Source of the DNA: Lytechinus variegatus
Lineage: Eukaryota > Echinodermata > Echinoidea > Temnopleuroida > Toxopneustidae
DNA: 64,000 nt
Assembly: GCF_018143015.1 (NCBI RefSeq)
Contig: NC_054758.1
Span: forward strand, 2,414,501-2,478,500
Direction of reading: 5' to 3'
Every line of letters begins with the position of its first letter. Within the stretch, counting starts at the first letter, position 1. Both the position numbers and the translations under genes were made by a program. Shown piece after piece: positions 12,170-23,411 of the stretch. The notes below the pieces were generated by a model. That model saw nothing but the letters and a program-made list of their open reading frames with translations, was not told the origin of the DNA and did no database searches.

Positions 12170-12515
12170 CCAAACCGACAGATGGTCCGTCATTGGTAAT
12201 GATGTAATATCTTTCATCGGTTCGGAGTCGGTTCTATTCGTGTGACTGTAACCGAAATCGACTCCAAACCGACCGATGGTCCATCATTGGTAATGACGTA
12301 ATGTCTGTCATCGGTTCGGAGTCGGTTTCCTTTGTGGCTGTAACCGAAGTCGACTCCAAAACGACCGAAGGTCCGTCATTGGTAATGACGTGATATTTTT
12401 TCCTCGGTTCGGAGTCGGTTCCGTTGGTGCGACTGTGTAACCGAAATCGACTCCGAACCGGTCGATGGTCCGTCATTGGAAATAACGTAATAGCTTTCAT
12501 CGGATCATCATAATC
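12170..12515. repeat. Diverged 94-bp hairpin tandem array, locus 1
   Basis: About 3.5 units with a period of 94-95 bp. Each has a TCGGTTCGGAGTCGGTT arm, a short GTGTGACTGTAACCGAA core and the inverted arm CGACTCCAAACCGACCGA. The linker contains TGACGTAAT, which resembles an ATF/CREB-type site. It matches the larger array at 58610-60010. An isolated inverted half-unit lies at about 12790-12895. Confidence 0.85.
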
Positions 12516-12559
12516 GGTTCCTGATTATATACACTGGCACCACGAAACCGAAGAAACTC

Positions 12560-12790
12560 ATTCATGAGGTAATACTAGTCTGAAAGTACAGACTCATATT
12601 TAATTAAGACACACTTTAATCAAATATACCTTGTCTAGAGTAAAGACTAGATGCCAATGGATGTGTCTATGTCAAATGAGAGCCAGCCACACAGTATAGT
12701 ACATAGCGAATGTAGTCTCGGTACTTCAGACTCTGCATTATGCACTATGCGAATTGCGATAACAAAGGGTCTGTGCGTGCAGACTAAGGT
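12560..12790. repeat. Tail repeat next to the 94-bp array, locus 1
   Basis: Matches about 60121-60325 (GCCAGCCAC and CAGACTCT(G/A)CATTATGCAC blocks) and the split copy at 35618-35648 plus 36463-36560 (CTAGAGTAAAGACTAGATGCC). In both array loci this block follows the array in the same order and orientation. Confidence 0.75.
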
Positions 12791-12895
12791 ATAACCGCAG
12801 TCACACCAACGATACCGACTGATAATAAGGCATTCAAAATAACACTATATCTTTGATCGGTCTAGAGCCGGTTTTTTGAAGTGTGACTGTGGCAT

Positions 12896-13766
12896 GAATA
12901 GAAGAAGAAAATATGATACATCTCTGCTGTCACTGCTTATTAAAGGATTATTGAAATGTATGATTAGCATTCGCAGAGCAGAAGACGGGTAATTATTATA
13001 TTTAATATCAAACCTAAAGCCTAAGGCAAACAGAAGTACGTCAGAGAGAGAGAGAGGGGGGGGGGGTGGATAGACAGAGAAAGAGAGAGAGGGGGAGAGA
13101 TAGGGAGAGAAAGGTCAACGGTAGCAATGGGAAATTCATTTTCATGTTTTAACGTGAACTCAAACATACTTAAATAAATAAGTAATGATATGATGAATCA
13201 TTCATAAATCGCGATTAAATGAAATAGATAGCTAAAATCAAAGGAGAATGCAAAAAAGAGATAATAGAATAATAAATTGGAGAAGAAGAAAAGGTGTGAG
13301 AAGAAAAGGGAAAATATTTGGGGGTATTTTTAAGTAGGGTTTTCTCATTTTCTTAAGGGAGTAAAGCATGAAAAGAAACGCTGAAACGATCTACGGTAAT
13401 TGCGACAAAATACTATTAGAGTTTTTTTAAATCCCCTTTATCAGTTTCAAAAGACACTATACCAAAACTGAAATCGTAATCACCAAATTAGCGTAATGCA
13501 ATTAACTGTCTTTTACATGGCTGTACGTAGCGGGGGCAGGTGTAGTTGCCCCGCCCCAAGAAATTTTGAAAAAAAAAAGTTGTGTACAAAATCCTTCAAT
13601 TTCACTAAACATGCTTAAGAAAATGCAAAAGTGCCCCATGGCAAGCTCGGTCGATTCACTCCCTCGCATTTAAGTTTTTTTTTTCGAAAATTTGTACGCG
13701 TATTGTCCTCCGGCCATGGTCTTTCACATCCAAGACCATAATTCCCCTTTAGAATTTCAGATATCA
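12896..13766. other. Intergenic DNA with GA-rich tract
   Basis: A GA/GGGG tract at about 13039-13115; the remainder is AT-rich without recognised features. Confidence 0.5.
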
Positions 13767-13914
13767 GGGGCCCGTTGCAGAAAGAGTTGCAATCAATCGC
13801 AACTCTAAAAAATCACGCGTAACTTGATATTCAACCAATCAACAGCGCGCTTTTGGGACTTGCGATTGATTTTTTGACTTGCGTTTAAACGCAACTCTTT
13901 CTGCGACAGGCCCC
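13767..13914. mobile_element. Hairpin MITE, family B copy 1
   Basis: A ~148-bp element whose ends are inverted copies of GGGGCCCGTTGCAGAAAGAG. The interior carries a CAATCAACAGCGCGC block shared with copies at 40401, 40847 and 51679. This copy is inverted relative to the others. Confidence 0.85.
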
Positions 13915-14488
13915 AAATAATGCTTCCATGACCAGTCAGCATTATTGTTGCATGCGCGTTTTGTCCAAAATACTTTCCATGAGCATGATGTCTCAATCAG
14001 TGGCATTCTTTTACAATTCTATTTGCTTTACATCCCAAAACCATCAATTCAATTTATTTTTTTATTCTCAAACATGATACAAATAAATACAAGATCAGTT
14101 CAATTGAAATGAATGAATTCATTTGAATTCAATTTAAATTTAATCGTGTAGGGGGCCCAGATAACAGCATGGATCATACCCCATATTATAATTAACATCT
14201 CCTTCACAATATATGCATTAGCTTTAAATTTGTAAATACTAGAGAATTATATGCATACGAGAAAACGGTATAGTTACATGTACATAATAATTACGGTACA
14301 TATCTGGATGAATGGTGATTCCGTAATGTGACTGGCGCAGATTTCCAGTTGATCTCGTAAGCAAGACTTAGGCACGCGATGTCTCCTAATTATACATCAT
14401 AAATCATCCTCAATGCCTTTGTATCTCTTTTCGTTTCATTTATTACTTATAAGGTTTCTTACGTTACTGAACACGTTTCATTGGTTCT
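13915..14488. other. AT-rich intergenic DNA, no feature seen
   Basis: No supported feature. Confidence 0.5.
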
Positions 14489-15661
14489 AGGACAATTACC
14501 CCGGACAATTACCCCCCCCCCCGGACAACTATCCCCCGGACAAGTACCCCCGAGGACAATTACCCCCGAGGACAATAACCTCCCGGACAATTACCCCGGA
14601 CAACTACCCCCCGGACAATTACCCCCGGACAACTACCCCCGGACAATTACCCCCGGACAATTACCCCCGGACAACTGCGAGCGCAAATCGTGAGACGAAA
14701 GTTTTGGTAAATTGTCATAAAAAGGGGGGGGGGGTTAGTAGTTTGTTATATAATTTGGCAAATCAAATAATGCGAGCGAATAGCGCAAGCTGCAAGTTAT
14801 ATTCACACCATAAAATGGACATTAAACAGAGCACTTACAAAATCAGTTTGTAAATCAAACAAAGTAATGAATAATGTCCGAGGTGAAATATGCTTTGTAT
14901 ATCGACTTAAAAACTTGATATTTTAAGCTACATATCAGCCTATTTAGCAAGATATGTATCTCATCGAACAGGCTATGCGAAAAATTTAATATAGTGACAT
15001 GAAATATATTTTTAAATCATTTTCCAAGTCTTTCCCTGACCTTTTTTCCACTCGTCTCCCTCCTCTTATTTTACCTCTTCTTTTTCCTCGTTTCTTTCCC
15101 CTTCTTTTTCTTTTTTCCCCATTCTTTGCTCTGCCAATAGGAGGGGGCGGGCCCCTCGCCCCCCCTCCTGGATCTGCCTATGGATGGAGCTCACTGACCG
15201 ACTGACGTATGACTCTGTGCGCTCCTTATGTCTAGGGGTTATTGTCCGGGGGGGGGGGTAATTGTTCCAGATGGTAATTGACCTCGGCAGTAATTGTCAG
15301 GGGGTAATTGTCCGGGGAGGTAGTTGTCCGGGGGGGGGGTTAATTGTCCGGGGGTAATTGTCTGGGGGGGTTATTGTCCGGGGGGTATATAGTTGTTCCA
15401 GATGGTAATTGACCTCGGCAGTAATTGTCAGGGGGGTAATTGTCCGGGGGTAGTTGTCCGGGGGTTAATTGTCCGGGGGTAGTTGTCCGGGGGTAATTGT
15501 CTGGGGGGTAGTTGTCCGGGGGGTTATTGTCCGGGGGGTAGTTGTCCGGGGGGTAAATGTCCTCGGGAGGTAATTGTCCTCACGGGGTAATTGTCCGGGG
15601 GTCGGGGGGTAATTGTCCGGCGGTAGTTTTCCGGGGGTAATTTTCCGGGGTTAGTTGTCCT
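14489..15661. mobile_element. Foldback-type element with 15-bp-repeat arms
   Basis: The left arm (about 14489-14685) is tandem copies of a 15-bp unit, CCGGACAATTACCCC, with variants. The right arm (about 15235-15661) is the same unit inverted, GGGGTAATTGTCCGG. The ~550-bp spacer has no transposase frame. Sea urchin TU elements are known for long inverted ends whose outer part is made of ~15-bp tandem repeats, and this structure fits that class. No clear flanking target duplication was seen. Confidence 0.75.
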
Positions 15662-15852
15662 GATCCCAGTTTCATTCATGACGATGATATGGTTTTATTA
15701 GGGCTGTGTAATTGATGGAATCAAAGAGCCCACAAAATACAGGCCCTGCAATGAGACCTTCAGTACGTCTCATCGGGGATGAGCATTGATCAGGAAGAGG
15801 TTCCAAGGTATCCCCAAGGCTTAAGCATCCCTCGAAGAATTGTAAGAGGGGT

Positions 15853-16343
15853 ATACCTCGGTCACATATGACCTACGGCGGCCGTACGGGGAGTCGAAAA
15901 CAACCGTTTTATTCATTTTTGTTCAAACCACCTATAAGTAGATGGTACAACAAATCGTCGTACGCACCACGAACCGTCCTCCCTGGAATAGATACAGTGC
16001 GCTATCGCGCCTCGCGATTTCACCACGAACCGTCCGCTCTGTTACGATGCCCACTGTAGCGTAAATAGTTCACTTCAAGAAAATATAAATATACGGGATG
16101 GAACTTTGGAACCTGAACTTTCAAACGAAGACGCCGGTAAATAATTTACTCTCCTTGTAGGTGCACTTATTGCTGGTTTTGAAAAAAAACTTTTCTTTAA
16201 ATGCGTTTTCTGCAAAACTAACTTTCGCATTGACATGATTGAAGTGCACAGAGAGGACGGTCCGTGATGCGTGCGACGAAATGTTAAAACCGCTGTTTCC
16301 GACTCGCCGTACGGCCGCCGTAGAGCAAATGTGACCAAGGTAT
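15853..16343. mobile_element. MITE with ~45-bp imperfect terminal inverted repeats
   Basis: The left end (ATACCTCGGTCACAT, then CTACGGCGGCCGTACGG) is mirrored at the right end (CCGTACGGCCGCCGTAG, then ATGTGACCAAGGTAT). An inner GAACCGTCC block is also mirrored. A partial relative lies at about 17445-17560 (ACGGCAGCCGTACGGC). Confidence 0.8.
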
Positions 16344-17440
16344 CAGAAAAGCAGAGATAGGTCACGGTGACGGCTGTTTTATTCTGGGTCTGCGGTACGA
16401 CTGGTACGATATAAGTCTACACTCTTTTAATATCCGCTGCGGCTATTCTGCTATAAACACCTTCATGATGAAACAATAGCGTGTTTTAGCATCAACTACG
16501 CATGTCCGCTTTCTGCAACGTTGAGAATCTATTGAAAATGCCCGTCAAATCACAATGGACAGATTATAGGCCATTGTCAACAGTTGGTGGATCGGGACAC
16601 CACATCGTCTTAAGATTCGGACCGGACAACAATTGCAAATATGTCGTTAGTGGCAGAGTCTAGGACGATACTGCTGTTATGTTTCACCGATTGCTTTGTT
16701 ATGAATGGCTTTTGACGACATATTCTCTGCCTAATAGAAAGTGTCTGTGAAGAGATTGCTAAAATGCCCTACAAATTTACTTTCCAGAACGACGAAAACG
16801 TTATATTATACATATTTATTTCTAAATCTCAAAGGGTTGAAATTCAAGTTCTGCGATTTTTTTCAGGAATCAAACTTAATGGAAAAAAATTGGCCCCTAA
16901 CTGTAGTCCGCCTGGACTTATTTTGAATGTAGGTGTATTTTATGTTGCAATAAAAGTTCCATATCCACGTTCATGGTTCTGCAGTTGGCGGCAAATTTTT
17001 CCCCATTAAAGACAACGTAAAAAAAATCGCATCTGACATCCACGACCCGAGTGATTACGAACGCGCACGCGACCCGAGTGAATAGTATAAGCCAACACAA
17101 AGTCTGATACAAAGACAATAGGTGATTCCATGGTACGTTAGTGGCATTGTTAAGATCGTATTTATGTAAAAAAAATACTTCATCGATATGTATAGAGAAG
17201 AGGTATATCAATAACTAGGAAACCAGCATTTTCAATCAAATCCCATATTGCATTTCATATGGGACGGCAAGCGGAAACTGGTCTGTTAGTTACTGACGCA
17301 AGATTACATGGAAATGGCGATGGTGAATTAGAGAAATATGTCTCCAACTCGTAAGGATTATGTGGATCATGTAAAAATACACCTAGGTTCTTGCGGAGAG
17401 ATGTGCAAAATGTTAAACAGTAATACTTCAGTCACATTAT
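16344..17440. other. Intergenic DNA with eroded repeat fragments
   Basis: The block near 16530-16570 (TTGAAAATGCCCGTCAAATC, then ACAATGGA) resembles blocks near 26990, 58120 and 61750. No gene is supported. Confidence 0.45.
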
Positions 17441-17689
17441 TTTGATATACGGCAGCCGTACGGCAAGTCCAAAATAACCGTTTTAACTTTTTTTTGTAAT
17501 AGCTACAAGTAGGCGGTTTGAATAAAAATGAATAAAACGGCAGTTTTTTTGTGTAGTGGCAAAGTATTGAAGACATGTTGGCAACGGTTACCGACGTTAC
17601 GTAACTGATGCTACCCTGTCAAACGTATTCTTAAAGAAATCAGTAATAGTCGAATTTTGGAAATTATACCGAAATATCGTGAGAATATG

Positions 17690-17830
17690 GTTCTGTTTGG
17701 TACCGTCCATCGGAGAGTTGGGGGTTCGAATCCCAGCCAGTGCGTTTTTTTCATCGACATTGCGCACTCAACCCCAGAGAGGTATGTTAGGGACACATGA
17801 CCGAATCAGCGGTTACAATGCTTCGGAAAG
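17690..17830 (+). mobile_element. Fragment of tRNA-derived SINE
   Basis: A box-B-like block (GGTTCGAATCCCAGCCAGTG, from about 17722) is followed by TTTTTTTCATCGACATTGCG and CACTCAACCCCAGA. This tail resembles that of the SINE at 39254. The box-A half is degraded. Confidence 0.5.
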
Positions 17831-17896
17831 ATAGATACATCCAGTTTGCCTCGGAAGTGATAATTCGCCTGTCACCAACGGTGATTATTTGATTAA

Positions 17897-18351
17897 GCCA
17901 GTTCGTAGTTCCTTTCTGCGCATGATCAAAAGATTCTACGCACGATCAGAGGAAGGTAATTTGTACTAAAGTGACATGGTGGTTTAAAATCTAATGAGAT
18001 AAGCACCAACCTTGATGTCTTGATAATTCATATATTCTTTTGAATTGTGGTTTTAATTAACATCCACAAAAAACAACAATGCGTCCACGAACGACTGGTA
18101 TTTCACAGTTTGTCAAGTACATTGTGCAACATGCTATGATATCCTTTCAAAATAGGAATGCACCAAATACCTTCATAAAGTGTTCACTGGCATGACTGGT
18201 GTGCTATTCTCGTCACCTGGTCTATTAAATTTATTCATCCTGCTATGTAAGGCAAGCTTACGTAATATCTTGCTTTGAAATCTGCCTATCATAATGAAAG
18301 AAATGAAAGGTCATTTTGACCAAAATTGTCCATGAAGTAACTACGAACTGG
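17897..18351. mobile_element. MITE with AACCAGTTCGTAGTT-type ends
   Basis: The left end GCCAGTTCGTAGTTCC is mirrored by GTAACTACGAACTGG at the right. About 390 bp of the interior matches the reverse complement of 37046-37420, where only one terminal repeat survives. Confidence 0.8.
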
Positions 18352-19265
18352 TTTATTATCATACACAGTTCTTCTTCTTCTGGAAATAGTACAGTCCACC
18401 GTCTGGTGTATTATCGTACTGTTCTTTCATTGTTTTCCATAAGTTTGCACGCATTTACGATTCACTTCTCATTAGAAACCACAATTTGGATGATAATAGG
18501 TAAATCAATCTTCTATCGTTTGGGAGGATGTCCAGATTACTGCCAACATCATGTGACTGTGGTTTTGTAAATTCATCCATATATAGGAAAATCCTATCAT
18601 TATTTTCCTTTCTTTAACTGTCACATGATCATGATGATAAAAGATGGCGCCGCGTTGGGTTCAATGATGGAAAATAGTTGAATAATTCAGAATAATGCTC
18701 CCGTCTTAGATGCGTATTATACGAGAGTTGTAGCAAGTAACCCAACAACGAATTGAAGACATTATTCCTGCGTCAGCGTTGCCATGGTTACCTGTAAGCT
18801 ATAAGTACGAATCATGGCTCGATGTTTGTTAGCCGATTAGTGGTGCTTGTTAGTGCTGGATAAGAAACCGTATGATATGCATGAAGCCGCCATATGGCTC
18901 GTGCCATGTGATATGACTAATTATGGTCTACCCTTCGTTTAAATGCCATTATGGCCTAGATATTCAGTAATTTTCAATATTTGTGTTCATATGAAAACAG
19001 TTATTACCTGAATATTTTGCCCTGTAATGCAATAGCTTGCGCTGGTGATGAAAGGGGGAAAGATAAGAAATAATAAAACTACGCAACAGTTGATGCTGCC
19101 AGGACGCAGAAGTCCAAACAATATGACGAAGGGCAAGGTTACGCGGAATTTTTCATGTAATGAGCAATTATTTTCTCACAAGCTCACATATTAAAAAATA
19201 TATGCAATTTGGTAATAGTACGTGGCCTTTTTAAAATGTTAGCGGAACGTTTGCGGATTCTACTA

Positions 19266-19484
19266 TACTCTAAAAACAAATCAGTCAAAAATGACTAGTT
19301 AATAGGGTCAGCTGGGAGCAACTGTTATTCTAGTCATATTTGACTATTTTAGTCGTATTTTACTAGAACATAGTTATTTCTGACTAGAATATACGTCAGA
19401 AATGTGGTTATCAGTGATTGTCATATCAGTTGCACCCAGCTGACTACTGGTCTAGTCAACTTGACTGATTTGTTTTAAGAGTGT
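19266..19484. mobile_element. Short MITE (~218 bp)
   Basis: The left end (ACTCTAAAAACAAATCAGTC) is mirrored at the right (GACTGATTTGTTTTAAGAGT). Inner CAGCTGGGAGCAACTG and CAGTTGCACCCAGCTG blocks are also mirrored. Confidence 0.85.
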
Positions 19485-20156
19485 ATCATACTCGTAACAT
19501 CATTCGTTTCGAGAATGTTATCAATGATATTCACATCAATAATTCCTCTCGAGAATCCGATTAAGACCCCACCCATCCCATTCTCTGTCTATATGTCTCC
19601 CTTTCTCTTTCTTTCCCTCGTATTCCTATCTTCAATTTCAGTTTCTTCACTTTGTGTGTCTTTATCTAGTATCTATCTCATTTGCGCTTTCACCCCCATA
19701 AACTTTTGTATCCTTCACCCCCTCCTCTCTCTCCTCTCTCACTCTATCTTGTTTCATAATATTGAAAGCATTGTGATTCGTGGGCGTCACTATTGTCAAC
19801 ACCTGATGTGAGTCAGGATAATTTCGTTGAGATGTGTCAGCTACTGCGTTCATTTATTTTGCATCTGCTGTGTGTATTTGATTACCGAACGTGAATGTCA
19901 TTCCAAAAGAATACAATATTCCAAACGTAAGTGACATTTTCCGACTAAGAGTTTCCGACAGCATCGAGTAAAAAGAGAAAATACGTCCTAAAATACATGT
20001 AATAATTCACGAAGCATATATAAAGAAACAAAACAAAATTTTCAAATTATAGATTTTTTTTAAATCATCAACCTCTTCCACCTCTTCACCATCTGATAAA
20101 GTCTCTTCCTCTGCATAATGTCTTTATTCTAACCGTCGATTTCTTTCTTTTTATCA

Positions 20157-21570
20157 GATCACGATGAACGATGAACAATAGACCCTCTGATTTTCCTCGG
20201 TTCCGAAGACGATCACAAGCAGGACACGGATTGCATCGCTTTCGTGTTGGTGATTCCAGTGCCCTCGAACACCAAGACACAACCAACATCAGGAACGACG
20301 ACCCTCCCACCTTAGGATCCGCTTCTTGTCCGAATCTCTTACACGTGCAAGACCGAGGAAAGTCTCCAGTAATGCATAACAGGCTGCACCTTTCTGTGTC
20401 TCTTAGCGATGAACAGCAATCCTCACAAGCAGAGTTTTACAGCCGTTACGGTCAGGCGCAGAGGGCGTCCCCCACGCTGTCAGACAAGGGAATTGTTAGC
20501 CCCGTGATGATCCACTTCACTACGCGCAGAATGCGAAAGACCTCGTCTACCTCAAGTTGCAGGTCGCTGTCCGAAAACGACAACATTTCGTGCGATGGAG
20601 AGGAGGTGGACCCGAGCAAAGTCATTCCTGAAATCAAAATAGATAAAACCCTCTACAAGGACCAAAACGTGACGCAGATCCTTGACTTCCTCTACATGGG
20701 TGACCTTGAAGCAGCTAATCGAGAGCCTCTGCTGTGTCGTCTGAACATAGAATACATCGTAGACTTGAGTAACCTATCCGGTGACCAAGTGAAGAGGACT
20801 ATTCGCCTCAAGGACTGTCCTTGTCTATGTGCCTCGACCATGAAGCACACCCGCATTCGCCTCAACCTTCATTTGGATGAATCCGTCGGAGATGGCATTG
20901 GCCACTATTTCGATGAAATCAATAGGTTCATAGAGGGTGCTCGTAAATCAAACCGCAAAGTGCTGATCTATTGCGTAACTGGACTCATCCTCGCTCCTAC
21001 TATCACCACTCAATACATGATCCAGGGTATGGGAATGACCCTCAAGCAGGCGCATGGTCATCTCACCAAGATCAAACCGGAAGTGACTTTCCGAGAAGGA
21101 TTTCAGAGGGCGCTTATCAGACTGGAACAAAAGCTAAGGCCAAAGGCTGCATTGCCAGGTGTCTTTGACAGAATCGGTAGGAGGGATGCGCAGCAACTCC
21201 ATGCGCATACTCAACAAGCTTGGATGTGACCTTGCCTTGGTAGTTTCTGTTGAAAGTATAAAGTTGATTTAAGCTTGAGCATTGCGAGGTTGCTCATAGG
21301 ATCTAAATACGCAACCTACTTATGTCTTGTGTACTGAAGAAGGCCCTCTCGCGATTGTGCTTCTCTTTTGTAAAGACCAACTTGTTCAGTTGATCGAAGT
21401 TTGAATCAGGGTCTGTGCCAGGTTCCATGATATTTGTTCTGGCGACAATTGCTTTTGCAAATGGAATGGCAAACTTTAACCTTGGATTTAACACTATACC
21501 CTATCCTAAACCTAACGTAAAACCCTATTGCAACCCCAACCCTTACCCTGTATCTTAGACGAAATAAAAC
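20157..21570 (+). other. Phosphatase-like transcription unit: probable 3' exon
   Basis: A pyrimidine-rich tract ending TTTATCAG at 20156 looks like a 3' splice site 14 bases before the start codon, so the 5'UTR is probably interrupted by an intron. A short upstream ATG at 20164 opens a 5-codon frame that overlaps the main start. An AATAAA hexamer at 21563-21568, about 330 bases after the stop, is a possible polyadenylation signal. Confidence 0.5.
20171..21229 (+). CDS. Atypical dual-specificity-phosphatase-like protein, probable pseudophosphatase
   Basis: A 352-residue protein in one uninterrupted frame. Residues 1 to about 150 are polar, Ser- and Arg-rich and probably disordered. Residues about 158-315 form a DUSP-type domain, with the strand-helix start (QILDFLYMGDLEAA) and a loop with an Asp (236) where the general acid sits. 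The signature strand reads LIYCVTGLILAP. In active cysteine phosphatases the signature is HCX5R followed by Ser or Thr. Here His is Tyr, Cys268 is kept, and the phosphate-binding Arg is Leu274, so catalysis is unlikely while the fold looks intact. By analogy with STYX-type proteins a phosphoprotein-binding role is inferred. The ATG at 20171 is the start, because an in-frame stop (20165-20167) precedes it. Confidence 0.8.
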   Translation: MNNRPSDFPRFRRRSQAGHGLHRFRVGDSSALEHQDTTNIRNDDPPTLGSASCPNLLHVQDRGKSPVMHNRLHLSVSLSDEQQSSQAEFYSRYGQAQRASPTLSDKGIVSPVMIHFTTRRMRKTSSTSSCRSLSENDNISCDGEEVDPSKVIPEIKIDKTLYKDQNVTQILDFLYMGDLEAANREPLLCRLNIEYIVDLSNLSGDQVKRTIRLKDCPCLCASTMKHTRIRLNLHLDESVGDGIGHYFDEINRFIEGARKSNRKVLIYCVTGLILAPTITTQYMIQGMGMTLKQAHGHLTKIKPEVTFREGFQRALIRLEQKLRPKAALPGVFDRIGRRDAQQLHAHTQQAWM

Positions 21571-22156
21571 CCGGAGCAATTGTCGTGTCACCCTGTGGGT
21601 TGGACTTGTTGTTTTATCCAAATGTTACTAGAGAAATAGTCAGCCAGATACCTCTACTTTCAGTCAATATAAACCAAGGAAAATCAGTCAGAAATATTTA
21701 CCAAACACTCTTTAGAACCGGATTATTTTTTTGTTCATGCTGTGAGGCTACTAGAACATGTAGAAGATGACATGCGCATTCATATTCCTCATATCAAAAG
21801 TGATCACAGTGTACTTCTAGTCCCCATGTTTACACGGCAAATATCCCATCCACTTTGGCAAACTGATTTTTAAAGTAATTGCATTGATATTCGGGACATT
21901 ACTTTGTTCCCGAATATGCCTGCATACTGGCAGAATTCCAAATAGTTTGCCTTAGAGGCAGATGTGAAGTCGCCCGATGAGAACAGATAAGACGGATTCG
22001 TTTCAACAACCTATGGCAACAGAAAGAAAGGTATGCTAAATCATAGTTATTTGGACCAACATGACTGATGAACAAATATTTTTTTTTTCAAATGAACAAA
22101 TATTTATAAATTCGATTTATGCAAATTCACGTGATTAAATTGTCTCAAGAAACATA
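21571..22156. other. Intergenic DNA, no feature seen
   Basis: No gene-like frame with recognisable motifs. Confidence 0.5.
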
Positions 22157-22311
22157 GGGGGTGTTGCAAGAAACTATGTGCGGTCAATCGCAAATATTCT
22201 GATGCAAATTTACAGTTGATTGATCACTTTTAACAGTTTAGGAATTAATTGCACGGCATATGATTAACGAAGATAGACTTGCAATTGATCGCAAGTTTCT
22301 TGCAACGCCCC
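22157..22311. mobile_element. Hairpin MITE (~155 bp)
   Basis: The left end (GGGGGTGTTGCAAGAAACT) is mirrored at the right (AGTTTCTTGCAACGCCCC subset), with an inner GATCGCAA/TCAATCGC pair. Its ends resemble those of family B but the interior differs. Confidence 0.75.
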
Positions 22312-22329
22312 ATTAGAGTGTGTCAATTA

Positions 22330-22625
22330 TAAAATACATAATGAATGGTAGTGTGTGGTAGACATTTGGAGATTTTTGCATTTGTATTTATGTGTATTTT
22401 GTAAAGGGAATCTACATTGTTGTTCTCTGTTAACATTGTTAATGTTTGTACAGTTCTCTGTATACAGGTATGCAAATGTTAATAACGATGTTTTGTAAAG
22501 AGCACATTTTTTTTGTAAAGATGAATCTATATACATTGTTGTTCTCTGTTAATGTTTGTATATTTCTCTGTATACAGGTATGCAATGTTAATAACGATGA
22601 TTTGTAAAGAGCACATTTGTACTTT
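22330..22625. repeat. Short tandem duplication
   Basis: The block TTGTTCTCTGTTAA...TGTTTGTA...TTCTCTGTATACAGGTATGC is present twice, at about 22418-22505 and 22539-22620, each followed by TGTAAAGAGCACATTT. Confidence 0.7.
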
Positions 22626-22639
22626 ACAGGTACTACCAG

Positions 22640-22777
22640 GGGGGCGTTTCGTCAACGTTTCGTCTGACAAGTTGTCAGATCTGACATCTTTCCTTGATTC
22701 TAATTGGCTGAGAGGCACTTTTACTATAGTAACTGTCGGATAAAACGTCCGACAAGTCCTTTCATGAAACGCTCCCC
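22640..22777 (-). mobile_element. Hairpin MITE, family A copy 1
   Basis: Ends are inverted repeats of GGGGAGCGTTTCATGA (left end GGGGGCGTTTCGTCAA here). The interior has a GTCAGATCTGACA palindrome and a TTACTATAGTAAC palindrome. It is inverted relative to copies at 27121, 58181 and 58921. Confidence 0.85.
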
Positions 22778-22796
22778 AGGTCAAAGGGGTATGTAA

Positions 22797-23049
22797 AGGC
22801 CCGGTCCCACTGGCCAGAGGACGCAAAGGATACAGCGGACAAGCAAAATTTCGGGTTGGCTCCATCCGTTTTCATCCGCTCCAGAAAAGGACCAAATTGG
22901 CGAAGAATGAATTCACAGTGGACGGATGCTCGATGGATAAACAGCGTAAGAGACGCGTACGGTATGCAATTAGCACACAACGGATGCGTAGGTTTTCCAA
23001 CGGATGGCAAGATTTTTTCCCCGTTTTACATTCTCCTCGCAGTGGGACC
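22797..23049. mobile_element. Dispersed ~250-bp element, third copy
   Basis: Starts GGCCCGGTCCCACTGGCC and ends GCAGTGGGACC. Interior blocks CGGATGCTCGATGGA and AACGGATGGCAAGAT match the pair at 11533-12082. It lies 20 bases from a family A MITE. Confidence 0.75.
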
Positions 23050-23411
23050 ATGCAAGCCTCAATTTCTCCATCGTCTGTGTGGGTAAATTAATTCAAGTTT
23101 GGTGGTGCTTTTGTGCTAATGAAAACCAGTCGTTGATCCTTGTAGGATTAATCTTAGATGACGATGTAATAGGTTATATGACTGAAACGCATCTTAATTT
23201 TTCTTAACTGTCAGTTTCAAACAATGAATTGACAAATATATAACGGCATTGGGGGTTGGTTGTGTGTGCGCGCGCGTTTGTGTAATGTGGTTGTGTCAAT
23301 CTGCACGTCTTCATGGTCTTGGCCAATGATGTCACCATTACCAAAGGTGCGCATAGGGGCTCGAATCCCAAACTTCTTGAGTACTTTACAAGTTCCACAC
23401 ACCTCTACATA

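Noticed and set aside
15868..16365. Short frames on both strands containing FYSFLFKPP-type peptides
   Set aside because: They read the MITE arms in either direction.
9746..20171. Joining the 9746 exon candidate to the phosphatase-like coding exon
   Set aside because: The phase-0 junction to the 20156 acceptor gives a stop after seven codons.
21500..21550. Interstitial telomere repeat
   Set aside because: CCTAA/CCCTA-like motifs are present but irregular; no run of perfect telomere units.
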